Positions 17,207-25,182 are shown, counted from the stretch's first letter. The stretch: 36,981 nucleotides of DNA from JAVBJN01 sp031546985 (GCA_031546985.1 JAVBJN010000047.1:1-36981), one strand, 5' to 3'. Made by a program: numbers and translations. Notes: generated from the sequence alone by a model not told the origin.

Positions 17207-18073
17207 CTACTTAAGGTCTATCACCGCCTCGGAGGCCAGCAGGGGCACATCATCATCTCCGGCATCTACAACGGCAGTAACCGTGTATTTGCCTTTCGCT
17301 AAAGTATTGGGCAAAGTAAAATTGATGTACCGCTTCTGATCGGGGAAAATGGGAAATTTCTTAGGATCGAGTTTAATCTTTTCGCCTGTCTGCAATGAGG
17401 TAACTTCCAGGAATGTAAGGCATTGCAATTGCGTCTTACCCGTATTGCGGCAAAGGATCTTAAAGTTGTGCGGATCTGCCTTATCGGCGGTAAAGCTCAC
17501 CATTTCAATGTTCTTATCCGTCATAAAAGCCTGTGGCGTTTGTAAAATATGTATGCCCAGGCGCATGGTCATATTGACCACCGCACGCGAAGAGTCGCTG
17601 GGTTTCAGCTTTTTATTTTCCGTAACCGATTCCAGCATTACCAGGCACCACTTCATTTCCGACACAGCCGATGCCGAGTCCGGCACGACCAGCCTTACCA
17701 GCAATTCGCCCGTCTTACCCGGTTCTACTTCTATCACATCCTTGTTAAAAGATATCCAGCGCGCACAGGAACGGCCAAAGGTGCCCGGATCGGCGTAAAT
17801 GTGGGCACCCGTACTGTCGCGCATCCAATCGAGCACAGTAGCCTTAAATTGCATGGTACGGTTAAACTCATTTGTAATGTATATCACCTGGTAAGCAGCT
17901 TCTCCTTTCGACAGATTAAAATCAATTTTGGCCGGCTTTACAGAAAGCCCTGTGGACCCTTTAACCGATACCGGATTATTGGCCAGCGAGAGCGTGTCTT
18001 TTTGCGCGCCCGCATTGGTTTGCGAGAGCAAAAAGACGCCAATAAAAAAATGGAGAAAAAGCGAAAATTTCAT
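17207..18073 (-). CDS. PapD-like periplasmic chaperone (pilus-chaperone type)
   Basis: This 288-residue exported protein has a signal peptide (1-23, ending AGA) and an Ig-like domain with the pattern of pilus assembly chaperones. GLSVKPAKIDFNLSKGEAA, then YITNEFNRTMQFKATVLDW, then ARWISFNKDVIEVEPGKTGELLVRLVVP match the order of strands seen in PapD-type proteins. A second beta domain follows, with FKILCRNTGKTQLQCLTFLEV. In PapD systems such proteins cap subunits in the periplasm and hand them to an usher. It lies divergent to two small exported beta proteins and next to a large outer-membrane protein, which supports that role here. The assignment to a PapD-like fold is by pattern, not by strong identity. 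Confidence 0.68.
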   Translation of the reverse strand: MKFSLFLHFFIGVFLLSQTNAGAQKDTLSLANNPVSVKGSTGLSVKPAKIDFNLSKGEAAYQVIYITNEFNRTMQFKATVLDWMRDSTGAHIYADPGTFGRSCARWISFNKDVIEVEPGKTGELLVRLVVPDSASAVSEMKWCLVMLESVTENKKLKPSDSSRAVVNMTMRLGIHILQTPQAFMTDKNIEMVSFTADKADPHNFKILCRNTGKTQLQCLTFLEVTSLQTGEKIKLDPKKFPIFPDQKRYINFTLPNTLAKGKYTVTAVVDAGDDDVPLLASEAVIDLK

Positions 18074-18105
18074 AGCATGATTAATTTAGTTAATGTTAAA
18101 ATAAT

Positions 18106-18113
18106 TACTTTTG
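18106..18113 (+). promoter_or_regulatory. -7 element of the paired pilin-like genes
   Basis: TACTTTTG fits TAnnTTTG exactly and lies 20 bases before the ATG at 18134, inside the 60-base divergent spacer. No clear TTTG -33 element is present. Confidence 0.45.
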
Positions 18114-18133
18114 AAGTACCAACCATCAACTAT

Positions 18134-18601
18134 ATGAGCATTCGTACGTTTTTACTGATCATTGGCATGATTCCATTGAGAATTTATGCGCAGACCGGCG
18201 ACGCCGGCGCACTGATACAAGTGCAGCAACTGGCTCCGTTAAATATTTCCTACGACAACATTGATGCATTGATGCAGGATGTAAAAGTGGATAACGCGTT
18301 TCAGGTAACAGTGCTACCTCAAAAAAGCAAGTGTTACCTATACGCCCAATTGGTATTTACAGAGCCTAACAGCACCACTCCAGCCGCATCTGGTCTCCGG
18401 CTCAAAACCAGGACCATCAACGGTATCACGCAAAACACGGTAGATATGCCGTTGTCGTTAACGCCCATTCAGATTTCTGAAATTGAACCTTCACTGATCC
18501 CTACCACACTGAATTATGATGTTGTTATAAAGTCTCAGCAAAACATGAGCAATATCGGCTTACACAACTTTTCTATTAATTTTTCAATTGTACAACTATG
18601 A
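18134..18601 (+). CDS. Small exported beta protein, pilin-like subunit 1
   Basis: This 155-residue protein starts at ATG 18134, with a signal peptide (1-20, ending RIYAQ). The frame is open far upstream, but that part is antisense to the chaperone gene and is rejected. The mature part is beta-rich, with the segment NIDALMQDVKVDNA at 42-55 that matches the two other small proteins of this locus, and the C-terminal strand HNFSINFSIVQL. Its stop overlaps the next start by four bases (ATGA). I infer a minor fibre subunit or tip; there is no family name I can assign. A non-pilin secreted protein is the main alternative. Confidence 0.7.
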   Translation: MSIRTFLLIIGMIPLRIYAQTGDAGALIQVQQLAPLNISYDNIDALMQDVKVDNAFQVTVLPQKSKCYLYAQLVFTEPNSTTPAASGLRLKTRTINGITQNTVDMPLSLTPIQISEIEPSLIPTTLNYDVVIKSQQNMSNIGLHNFSINFSIVQL

Positions 18602-19089
18602 AAAAAGCAAGCATCCCGATCTTGTGCGCTTTTGCCCTGTTAGCCTTGCCCACAAAGAGTTTCAGCCAAACAACATCTGCCTCCGTAAGTGGTTCTATCA
18701 ACATACCGGCTTTGCATACGATAGAAGTAAGTCCCATTAACGAAAAGCCCTTAGACTTCTCCAGTATTGAAGATTACAGAACCGGAAAAGAGCTGCCCAA
18801 TTATTGCAGGGTAACGGTAAAATGCAACTACCCGTGGACGCTGAGCGCATTGCTCAACTCCAATAGCATCATGCAGGCTTACAATGCAGAGCCGCAACAG
18901 TTCATGTTCTTCAAACTCCACAACGACGCGGCTTACAAGCCATTAACCGGCACGCCGGTACACTTGCTATCCAGCGAAAACTCGTCTCTCAAAAACGAAT
19001 ATATTTTCGATGCCAGGATAATGCCCGATCTTAAATTTAAAGATGGCACTTACTTAATGGATATCACTTTTGTACTGGCACCACAATAA
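18598..19089 (+). CDS. Small exported beta protein, pilin-like subunit 2
   Basis: This 163-residue protein has a signal peptide (1-24, ending SFSQ) and a beta-rich mature part that begins ASVSGSINIPALHTIEVSP. The segment SIEDYRTGKELPNY at 56-69 aligns with subunit 1 and with the Cys-rich protein at 22088, and is followed by VTVKCNYPWTLSALLNS. It ends in a hydrophobic alternating strand, GTYLMDITFVLAPQ, as expected for a subunit that donates or completes a beta-sandwich. It is translationally coupled to subunit 1 and followed by a terminator. The role as a structural subunit is inferred from context and the shared motif. Confidence 0.7.
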   Translation: MKKASIPILCAFALLALPTKSFSQTTSASVSGSINIPALHTIEVSPINEKPLDFSSIEDYRTGKELPNYCRVTVKCNYPWTLSALLNSNSIMQAYNAEPQQFMFFKLHNDAAYKPLTGTPVHLLSSENSSLKNEYIFDARIMPDLKFKDGTYLMDITFVLAPQ

Positions 19090-19110
19090 CATAACCAACC
19101 TTTACAACAA

Positions 19111-19143
19111 AAAAATAACCGCACATTACATGCGGTTATTTTT
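19111..19143. terminator. Bidirectional terminator
   Basis: A perfect 12-bp stem (from 19111 to 19123 pairing with 19131 to 19142) has A/T-rich flanks, so it can stop the plus-strand pilin-like pair and the convergent outer-membrane gene. Confidence 0.85.
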
Positions 19144-19211
19144 GCAAACACTATATCGGTAACAAGCAAGAAAATCAGTTAATACAACAACTATAACGCC
19201 TGCAACTATGG

Positions 19212-21968
19212 TTATTTAACCGTAGCATCAATCTTGTTAATTTTACGGGTGCGTTGTTTAATCACATAGTTCAGCACCATTTCGTCGGCAACGTACATAT
19301 TGGCGTTCTGCACCATCTGCACCGGTTTAAAGCCATCATCGAAGGCATCGGGGTTAAGGGTAACGATATATTTATTTTGGGGCACATTAAGCTGGTAATT
19401 GCCCAGCATATCGGTAAGGGTAGAAAATTTCTCGCCCGAAGAGTCTATTGCCGTAACCCGCAGGTATGCGTTGGAGAAGGTAGTTTTACTCAGCGAATCG
19501 AAAATAATGGTAATACCGCCTTTGATTACCTTACCCTTATTCATCGGAATTTCCATTTTGGTATTGCCTGTAACCGTTACAAACTGCTGAAATCCCCGAA
19601 CCGGAATAAGCCCCTTGCTGTTGTTCATCTCATGAAAATCGAGCCGGTAAGCGCCTTTGGCAACGTTTTTATACCGCACTTCTCCCTCCTCGCCCGAGTA
19701 CAGCGAAGTTTCGTTTACGATAATGTGGGCATTGGGCACCCCTTGTTCATTCGCATCTCTATGCCCGTTGCCATTCACATCTTCATATAAAATAAGGCTC
19801 AGGTCATAAAATTTTCTATTGGTGATGATGGGCACATTCAGCGATTTGCGCACAATCAGCGAAGCAAAATTAGATGGTGTATAGGTAGACTTGAGTACAT
19901 AACTGCCAAACAAGGTTACATCCACTCCGGCATTGGCATTCATATACATGATGGTGCCCATAACCGATTGCATTTCATTAACACCGCGCGGCTCGGTAGC
20001 CTGGTAAAAGCTGTATTGCAACCGTCCGTTAATGCGTTTGTGCCACAACACAAAAGACATGAATGGCGTTATACTCATCACATCGCGGTAGCCCAGTAAG
20101 GTTACACTATCTACAAACCTCGATACCAGCGGCATACGGTTATACATCACATTTACCCCACCGTAACGGGTATTGAGCACTGCAGTATTGGCGTAGTACA
20201 ATACCTGCTGGTGTTCTTGTCCAAAGTCGCCATGATAACTCGTAATGGAGTTAATACTCAGGGAACCTATATTTTTTATACGCCAGTTCATACTAAACAG
20301 ACCTGATGTAAACTCCGGAATAGTGCTGCTCGAGTACTCCAGCGACTGGGTGCGGGCCACGCCCAGTGTGAGCGCTACTTTTTTAAAGTTAAAACCCACC
20401 CGGGCACCATAGTTGGTCAGGTTATAGAGATAGCGGTTATCATAATACACACTGTCGATAAAATAATTCTGACGGGTAAAACTTGAATTGTAAAACAACC
20501 CGGCAGAGAATTTTTTGGTAAAATAATAGTCGGCGCTATGCGTCTGGTTGCGCCAGCCTTTGTACACTCCCGGAAAATTATTGCTGTTGAACAATACCGA
20601 AGACATGATTTTCCAATGCGGGCGGCCAAATATAAAATCATAACCTACCGTGCTGCCCACCATATATTTCTTATCGTCGTTGCGCTCGCGCACATCTGCG
20701 CCGGCACCGCCAATAAGCCTCAGAAGCAAGTTCTCGCGGCTCCAGATGTTGATGTGCTGAATGCCGATGGCGCTGTTGGTATGCGAGAGAGGATCCTGGT
20801 TTACCGAAAGAAAAGTACCCAGCAACAATCCCTTTACTTTATAGGAAGAAGTAAAAATCGCCGTTTGGTTCTTGTTGATAGAGTTGTTCGACATCAGGTT
20901 ACTGATCACCGTAAGCCTTGTGCCTTCAACCTCGTTTTTCTGATAACCGACAGATGCGCCCAACCCCGATGTAAAGAACTGGCGCGAATCTGACAGCAGA
21001 CCGAGCTGGTAATCCCATTTATGGTACCGGAGCGATATACCAAACACATCGTTCTGCACACTGCGGATGCCGTATTGCTTGCTGCGGTAAAAGAAACTGA
21101 TTTGCTCGCCAGGTTTAAACTGGTAAGCGCCGGTGATACCAAAATAATAAGAACGGTCGGCATTATTGGCCAGGTATCCGCCCTCTACCGTAAGCGGAAT
21201 AAAATTGTAGGCGTTTTTATTCTGTTTGTTAGAGGTACCCAGTTTACTCACCTTAAAAGAATAAATGCTGCCCACGGTATCATTACCTATCCTTGCGGTA
21301 ATCACAATAGGTTTGGTAAGCGATTTTACAAAATACTGGGGCATATCGTATTTATACACCAGCAGGGTATCCTTTTGTTGCGGCAGCACAATTTTAATGC
21401 GGCGCGAGTTAAGGTTAATAGCCTTGCTGAAATAATTGACTTCAAAAGTTTGGGTGGTATTGCCCACGTTGCGTATGCGCAGGGGCAGTTCAATATGCGG
21501 ATCGGTCACCGATACCATCACATCCTGTATATCCTGGTAAACCCTTAGTTCTTTTACACTGAGGTTAACGATCTTAAAACCATATTCGAGTTTAACGGAA
21601 GGATTTTTAAGCTGAATATCTATGCCGGCCATTTCGGTACCAGCTTTGGCTTTTTTATCTCGGCTGAAGGTAAGCGGAATAATAGTGTTTTCGCCAGGCG
21701 CCAGCTCATAGGTCATACCGTTCTGCGAAATAACAGCATACCCTTCGGGGCTGGAATAAGTAATGGTAAACTGAAGCGGCTGGGAAAAAATGTTGGTAAT
21801 GCTGAGGTTGTTGCGTACAAAAGGCGATTCCTGATCCATGGTTACCGACTCTTTGTATACCACATAGAGATACTGTGATCCTGTTTGTGCGTTAAGACGG
21901 GAACAGAGACCACTCATCAGGACAAATACAATTGCCAGATACCATCTGATATCGGTAAAGCTTTTCAT
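19212..21968 (-). CDS. Usher-like outer-membrane protein with Ig-like N-terminus and two C-terminal beta domains
   Basis: This 918-residue protein starts at ATG 21968 with a signal peptide of about 28 residues (SRLNAQ). Residues 30-245 look like two Ig-like domains (NLSITNIFSQPLQFTITY; LPLRIRNVGNTTQTFEVNYF). From about 255 to 715 alternating aromatic and polar strands, such as SYYFGITGAYQFKPGEQISF, suggest a large outer-membrane beta-barrel. From 727 on there is an SdrD-B or carboxypeptidase-regulatory-like domain (LYEDVNGNGHRDANEQGVPN) and a second one (DMLGNYQLNVPQNKYIVTL). Classical ushers likewise have an N-terminal domain, a 24-strand barrel and two C-terminal beta domains. I do not see the classical usher signature, so this is an analogue or a very distant relative. 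An alternative is an adhesin or transporter. Confidence 0.7.
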   Translation of the reverse strand: MKSFTDIRWYLAIVFVLMSGLCSRLNAQTGSQYLYVVYKESVTMDQESPFVRNNLSITNIFSQPLQFTITYSSPEGYAVISQNGMTYELAPGENTIIPLTFSRDKKAKAGTEMAGIDIQLKNPSVKLEYGFKIVNLSVKELRVYQDIQDVMVSVTDPHIELPLRIRNVGNTTQTFEVNYFSKAINLNSRRIKIVLPQQKDTLLVYKYDMPQYFVKSLTKPIVITARIGNDTVGSIYSFKVSKLGTSNKQNKNAYNFIPLTVEGGYLANNADRSYYFGITGAYQFKPGEQISFFYRSKQYGIRSVQNDVFGISLRYHKWDYQLGLLSDSRQFFTSGLGASVGYQKNEVEGTRLTVISNLMSNNSINKNQTAIFTSSYKVKGLLLGTFLSVNQDPLSHTNSAIGIQHINIWSRENLLLRLIGGAGADVRERNDDKKYMVGSTVGYDFIFGRPHWKIMSSVLFNSNNFPGVYKGWRNQTHSADYYFTKKFSAGLFYNSSFTRQNYFIDSVYYDNRYLYNLTNYGARVGFNFKKVALTLGVARTQSLEYSSSTIPEFTSGLFSMNWRIKNIGSLSINSITSYHGDFGQEHQQVLYYANTAVLNTRYGGVNVMYNRMPLVSRFVDSVTLLGYRDVMSITPFMSFVLWHKRINGRLQYSFYQATEPRGVNEMQSVMGTIMYMNANAGVDVTLFGSYVLKSTYTPSNFASLIVRKSLNVPIITNRKFYDLSLILYEDVNGNGHRDANEQGVPNAHIIVNETSLYSGEEGEVRYKNVAKGAYRLDFHEMNNSKGLIPVRGFQQFVTVTGNTKMEIPMNKGKVIKGGITIIFDSLSKTTFSNAYLRVTAIDSSGEKFSTLTDMLGNYQLNVPQNKYIVTLNPDAFDDGFKPVQMVQNANMYVADEMVLNYVIKQRTRKINKIDATVK

Positions 21969-22039
21969 GGTTGGTTGATTACGGCACAAAGGATATAATC
22001 ATGGCTTGTTATACCCCGCTCTCTCGTCGGTACTGAACT

Positions 22040-22076
22040 AAAAAAAGAATGCGCCCCGGATTAACCAGGGCGCATT
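22040..22076 (-). terminator. Terminator of the Cys-rich pilin-like gene
   Basis: A 9-bp stem (AATGCGCCC/GGGCGCATT, 22048-22076) is followed on the minus strand by a U-rich run. It sits just after the stop at 22088 and separates this gene from the usher-like gene. Confidence 0.85.
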
Positions 22077-22087
22077 GCTCCAATTTA

Positions 22088-22681
22088 TTACTGAAGGATG
22101 GCAGCGAACACGATGTTTACTGCATAGTCACCATTAGGTGTGTTAATGGGCAGAGGGCCAGTGCTGAATGCTACTTTAGCTGTTTTGGTAATCAGTGTAG
22201 GAGGCGCATTCTGAATGATTTTGGCACCAGCAGTACCGGCAGTGTAGCCGCTACGGGTGGTTACAGGACCAGATACGCCATAAGTACCTACGATGGCACT
22301 AGGAGCACCCAGCAAGTTTGAAGTTACTTTAGCTTTCAGGATGCTCAAAGGCAGAGATCCTGATCCGCCTACTTTAGGCATGTTGTTGGTGGTAGAACCC
22401 ATGTACACATCATAATCGTCGGTAGCGGCGATAGAGAATTGAGCTTCGCCCAGTGTAATACCATTGGCCCAGTCGGTGATGCTGTTGGCACAAGCGTGCA
22501 TGTCATCACAATTGTCGCAGTTCATTTTAAGCGTGTTGGCTAAGCTTACCGTTACTTTAGACTGACAATAGTCAAAACGGTCGGCAGTACAGCCTGTACA
22601 TGGTTCGCCTTGCGCACCTTGAGCCATAGCGCCAGCCATGCCAGCAACAGCGAATACAGCAGTTAAGATTACCTTTTTCAT
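22088..22681 (-). CDS. Cys-rich exported beta protein, probable major pilin-like subunit
   Basis: This 197-residue protein starts at ATG 22681 with a signal peptide (1-20, GAMAQ). The N-terminal third has six cysteines in two clusters, CTGC with a following C at 39, and CDNCDDMHAC at 55-64. Next comes SITDWANGITLGEA at 67-80, which aligns with the two small proteins at 18134 and 18598. The rest is Gly/Thr/Ala-rich and beta-prone and ends in DYAVNIVFAAILQ. It has its own promoter-like element and a strong terminator, as expected for an abundant product. I infer a main fibre subunit stabilised by disulfides; a metal-binding role of the Cys pairs is possible. I cannot name a family. Confidence 0.72.
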   Translation of the reverse strand: MKKVILTAVFAVAGMAGAMAQGAQGEPCTGCTADRFDYCQSKVTVSLANTLKMNCDNCDDMHACANSITDWANGITLGEAQFSIAATDDYDVYMGSTTNNMPKVGGSGSLPLSILKAKVTSNLLGAPSAIVGTYGVSGPVTTRSGYTAGTAGAKIIQNAPPTLITKTAKVAFSTGPLPINTPNGDYAVNIVFAAILQ

Positions 22682-22717
22682 GTTTTCAAAATTTTGGTTA
22701 TGAAATAAATTATGCCT

Positions 22718-22725
22718 CAAACATA
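22718..22725 (-). promoter_or_regulatory. -7 element of the Cys-rich pilin-like gene
   Basis: TATGTTTG on the minus strand fits TAnnTTTG and lies 36 bases before the ATG at 22681. A TTTG -33 element at the usual spacing is not seen. Confidence 0.45.
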
Positions 22726-22973
22726 TGGGCTAATTTCAAAACATGAAAACACAGCAAAGGCAAAACCGGCAGAGAAAATTGTGGGAAAAACTGCCACCTT
22801 ACCGATAAATACCCGTTGCTCATTCAGAACTGCCAATCGCTCAAAAAAACGGCAAAAGCCCATGCAGAAAATCCGGCCTTATTCACAAATCATTAACAAA
22901 ATTTAACAAACAAAAACCCATATCCTTCGCCCAAAATTTGCAAAAACAGAAATGGCAATTGGTTGTTTTGCAT
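22726..22973. other. Intergenic spacer, no gene seen
   Basis: This AT-rich stretch upstream of the Cys-rich gene holds short open frames that lack a plausible start, signal or protein-like composition. With the flanking promoter and terminator it makes a 370-base gap between coding regions. I see no further site in it. Confidence 0.5.
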
Positions 22974-23013
22974 AAAAAAACCGTTTTATCCTTTTTAAAA
23001 AGGGTAAAACGGT
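22974..23013 (-). terminator. Terminator of the AhpD-like gene
   Basis: A 17-bp near-perfect stem (22980-23013) with one wobble is followed on the minus strand by a run of seven or eight U. It lies 40 bases after the stop at 23053. Confidence 0.9.
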
Positions 23014-23052
23014 CTATAATATTTATAAGCCTGCACACAGGCCAGGCATTTA

Positions 23053-23643
23053 TTAAAAAACGCCGGTAAAACCTTTGATTACAGCGCCCAGTTTAACCGC
23101 GTCGAATATGCGCGACTCGCTGGCTCCGTGCTGTTTTACGCTGGCTTCGTGGCTGGTTACGCACAGCTCGCAACCGTTTAAGGCGCTCACTACCAGGCTC
23201 AGCAGCTCAAAAAACTCTTTGCCCAGCACCGGGTTCAGCATCAGCGTCATTTTAATACCGGCAGGCTGATTCTGGTAAAAAGTGTTGTCGTGCATAAAGT
23301 GACGGAAACGGTAAAACACGTTGTTGGTCTTCATCAGCGATACGCCCGCTACTACTTCTGCAATCTCCTCATCGGCAGCGCCTTCGGCCCTTGCTTTGCT
23401 TTCAAAAGCGGTCATCAGGGGCTGGCAACCTTCGTTTACGGCTACCGCATAAGCCAGCAGGTAACTTTCTTTAGGGTTAATGTGCTGGCTCTTGAGCGCA
23501 TTGCCCACGTTTATTTTCAAATCGCGGATATAACGGGCATCTACTTCAATCAGGTGCTGAAAGTGCGCGCTTACTGCATCCAGATCTATATTATGGTCGT
23601 TAAACAGGTTAATTACGGTTTCGTGCTTTATTACGTTTTCCAT
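23053..23643 (-). CDS. ahpD: AhpD-like carboxymuconolactone decarboxylase family protein
   Basis: This 196-residue protein belongs to the AhpD/CMD family of all-alpha thiol enzymes. The active-site pattern is in the second half: EFFELLSLVVSALNGCELC with Cys158 and Cys161, followed by His165 (VTSHE). The first half lacks a CxxC and carries EGC at 71-73. In mycobacteria AhpD reduces AhpC, linking it to a dihydrolipoamide system. The peroxiredoxin gene immediately upstream on the same strand supports the same partnership here. A terminator-like hairpin at 23667-23701 stands between the two genes. Confidence 0.88.
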   Translation of the reverse strand: MENVIKHETVINLFNDHNIDLDAVSAHFQHLIEVDARYIRDLKINVGNALKSQHINPKESYLLAYAVAVNEGCQPLMTAFESKARAEGAADEEIAEVVAGVSLMKTNNVFYRFRHFMHDNTFYQNQPAGIKMTLMLNPVLGKEFFELLSLVVSALNGCELCVTSHEASVKQHGASESRIFDAVKLGAVIKGFTGVF

Positions 23644-23666
23644 TATGTTTCGATTTAGACAGGAAT

Positions 23667-23701
23667 AAAAAAGCTACCCGAAATTGCTCCCGGATAGCTT
23701 T
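23667..23701 (-). terminator. Hairpin terminator between ahpC and ahpD
   Basis: An 11-bp stem with one G-U pair (23670-23680 with 23691-23701) is followed on the minus strand by six U. Only 23 bases remain before the ahpD start, too few for a separate promoter, so ahpD must rely on read-through or processing. Confidence 0.8.
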
Positions 23702-23716
23702 ACTTGTGGTTCTTTA

Positions 23717-24286
23717 TTAGTTCATGTTCAGTGCAGTAGACAAGGTTTCTTCACCTTTCTTCCAGTTGCAAGGACACAATTCGTCGGTTTGCAGGGCATC
23801 CAGCACACGAATCACTTCACCTACGTTACGGCCTACGCTCAGGTCGTTGGCACAAACCCAGCGTACGATACCTTGAGGATCAATGATGTAGGTTACACGG
23901 TATGCAATTTTTTCGTTGGCTTCCAGGATACCCAGTTCTTCGGCCAGGGATTTGGAAGTATCGGCCAGCATTGGGAAACGCAGCCCTTTCAGGTCTTCGT
24001 GGTTGTTTCTCCAGGCCAGGTGCACAAATTCAGAATCGGTAGAAGCACCAATCAGCACAGTGTCGCGGTCAGCAAAATCATTTACCGCTTTGTTAAACTC
24101 AGCGATTTCGGTAGGGCACACAAATGTGAAATCTTTTGGCCACCAGAACATCACCATCCATTTGTCCTGATCCATGTGGATCGCGTTTGTAATGTCTTGA
24201 AACTCTTTACCTTTCTCCAGAGATACTACGGCTTGCTTGTTGAATTTAGGAAACTCGCTTCCTACTGAAATGATCTGATTTTTCAT
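23717..24286 (-). CDS. ahpC: Peroxiredoxin (AhpC/Prx family)
   Basis: This 189-residue thiol peroxidase reduces hydrogen and organic peroxides. The peroxidatic Cys57 is in DFTFVCPTEI, preceded by VMFWWPKDF, the usual strand. The C-terminal CPC at 171-173 (DELCPCNWKKGEE) supplies the resolving cysteine, as in AhpC enzymes. No AhpF gene is in the window; the AhpD-like gene downstream is a likely reductant partner. A TAATTTTG -7 element lies upstream at 24347, with OxyR-like half-sites next to it. Confidence 0.94.
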   Translation of the reverse strand: MKNQIISVGSEFPKFNKQAVVSLEKGKEFQDITNAIHMDQDKWMVMFWWPKDFTFVCPTEIAEFNKAVNDFADRDTVLIGASTDSEFVHLAWRNNHEDLKGLRFPMLADTSKSLAEELGILEANEKIAYRVTYIIDPQGIVRWVCANDLSVGRNVGEVIRVLDALQTDELCPCNWKKGEETLSTALNMN

Positions 24287-24346
24287 ATGCTTATAAATGT
24301 ATTTACTGTTTTACGGATGCAAATATCCGAAGGGCCAGACTATAAT

Positions 24347-24354
24347 CAAAATTA
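24347..24354 (-). promoter_or_regulatory. -7 element of ahpC
   Basis: TAATTTTG on the minus strand fits TAnnTTTG and lies about 60 bases before the ahpC ATG. The -33 position is not well matched, which suits an activator-dependent promoter. Confidence 0.45.
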
Positions 24355-24371
24355 ATATTAACTATAAACCT

Positions 24372-24386
24372 ATAGTTTTATACTAT
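24372..24386. promoter_or_regulatory. Possible OxyR-like site upstream of ahpC
   Basis: ATAG-N7-CTAT occurs once exactly, and further CTAT copies lie at 24340 and 24362, close to two helical turns apart. The site is just upstream of the ahpC -7 element, where an activator would bind, and overlaps the pdxJ stop codon. The second OxyR half-site is imperfect. Confidence 0.3.
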
Positions 24387-25108
24387 AATCCTATTAACTG
24401 GCGCTTGTACAGCTGCACCGTATTTTCGAAACCATAATACAGTGCGTCGCAAACCAGCGCGTGCCCGATAGATACTTCCTGCAAGCCATCGGTCTGCTGG
24501 GCAAAATAGCGCAGGTTTTCCAAGTCCAGGTCATGCCCGGCATTCAAGCCCAACCCTACCGAATCGGCTACCTTGGCCGCCTGTACATACGGATGCACTG
24601 CAGTGGCCCTGTTGTCTTTAAAGCCAGCCGCAAAGGCCTCTGTGTACAGTTCTATCCTGTCGGTGCCCGTTTCTGCCGCATGGCGTATTATTTCTTCTAC
24701 CGGATCTACAAAAATCGACACCCGTATGCCGGCTTTCTGAAACACAGCGATCATCTCTTTCAAAAAATCCTTGTGTTTCTTCGTGTCCCAACCATGATCG
24801 GAGGTAAGCTGGCCCAGCTCATCGGGTACCAGGGTTACCTGCGTGGGCTTTACATCCAGCACCAGGTCTACAAACTTCTGCTCGCGGCAGTTGCCTTCTA
24901 TATTAAATTCGGTATTAATGATCTTGCTGATGGCGTACACATCGCTGTAGCGGATATGCCTTTCATCGGGGCGGGGATGCACCGTAATGCCATCTGCACC
25001 AAACCGTTGCGCATCTACCGCGGCTTTTACCACATCGGGGTTATTACCGCCACGGGAATTGCGCAGCGTGGCAAACTTGTTGATATTAACGGATAACTTA
25101 ACGGCCAT
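24383..25108 (-). CDS. pdxJ: Pyridoxine 5'-phosphate synthase
   Basis: This 241-residue TIM-barrel enzyme condenses 1-deoxyxylulose 5-phosphate with aminoacetone phosphate to make pyridoxine 5'-phosphate. Family marks in order are LSVNINKFATLRNSRGG, GADGITVHPRPDERHI with the catalytic region, FNIEGN, TLVPDE, ASP-rich SIFVDP, IELYTEAFA, and GLNAGHDLDL. The length is normal for PdxJ. It reads leftward toward ahpC with a 96-base gap. Confidence 0.97.
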   Translation of the reverse strand: MAVKLSVNINKFATLRNSRGGNNPDVVKAAVDAQRFGADGITVHPRPDERHIRYSDVYAISKIINTEFNIEGNCREQKFVDLVLDVKPTQVTLVPDELGQLTSDHGWDTKKHKDFLKEMIAVFQKAGIRVSIFVDPVEEIIRHAAETGTDRIELYTEAFAAGFKDNRATAVHPYVQAAKVADSVGLGLNAGHDLDLENLRYFAQQTDGLQEVSIGHALVCDALYYGFENTVQLYKRQLIGL

Positions 25109-25182
25109 ATCGTTGTATTTAAAGTAGTATTCAGATTAACGGCAATACATTGACTACCATCGCAAAACTACAGTATTAAATG

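Noticed and set aside
17549..18133. Upstream extension of the pilin-like subunit 1 frame
   Set aside because: It runs antisense through the chaperone gene; the ATG at 18134 gives a proper signal peptide.
22712..22906. 64-codon plus-strand frame
   Set aside because: Lys/Arg-rich, no start context, and it lies across the promoter region of the divergent gene.
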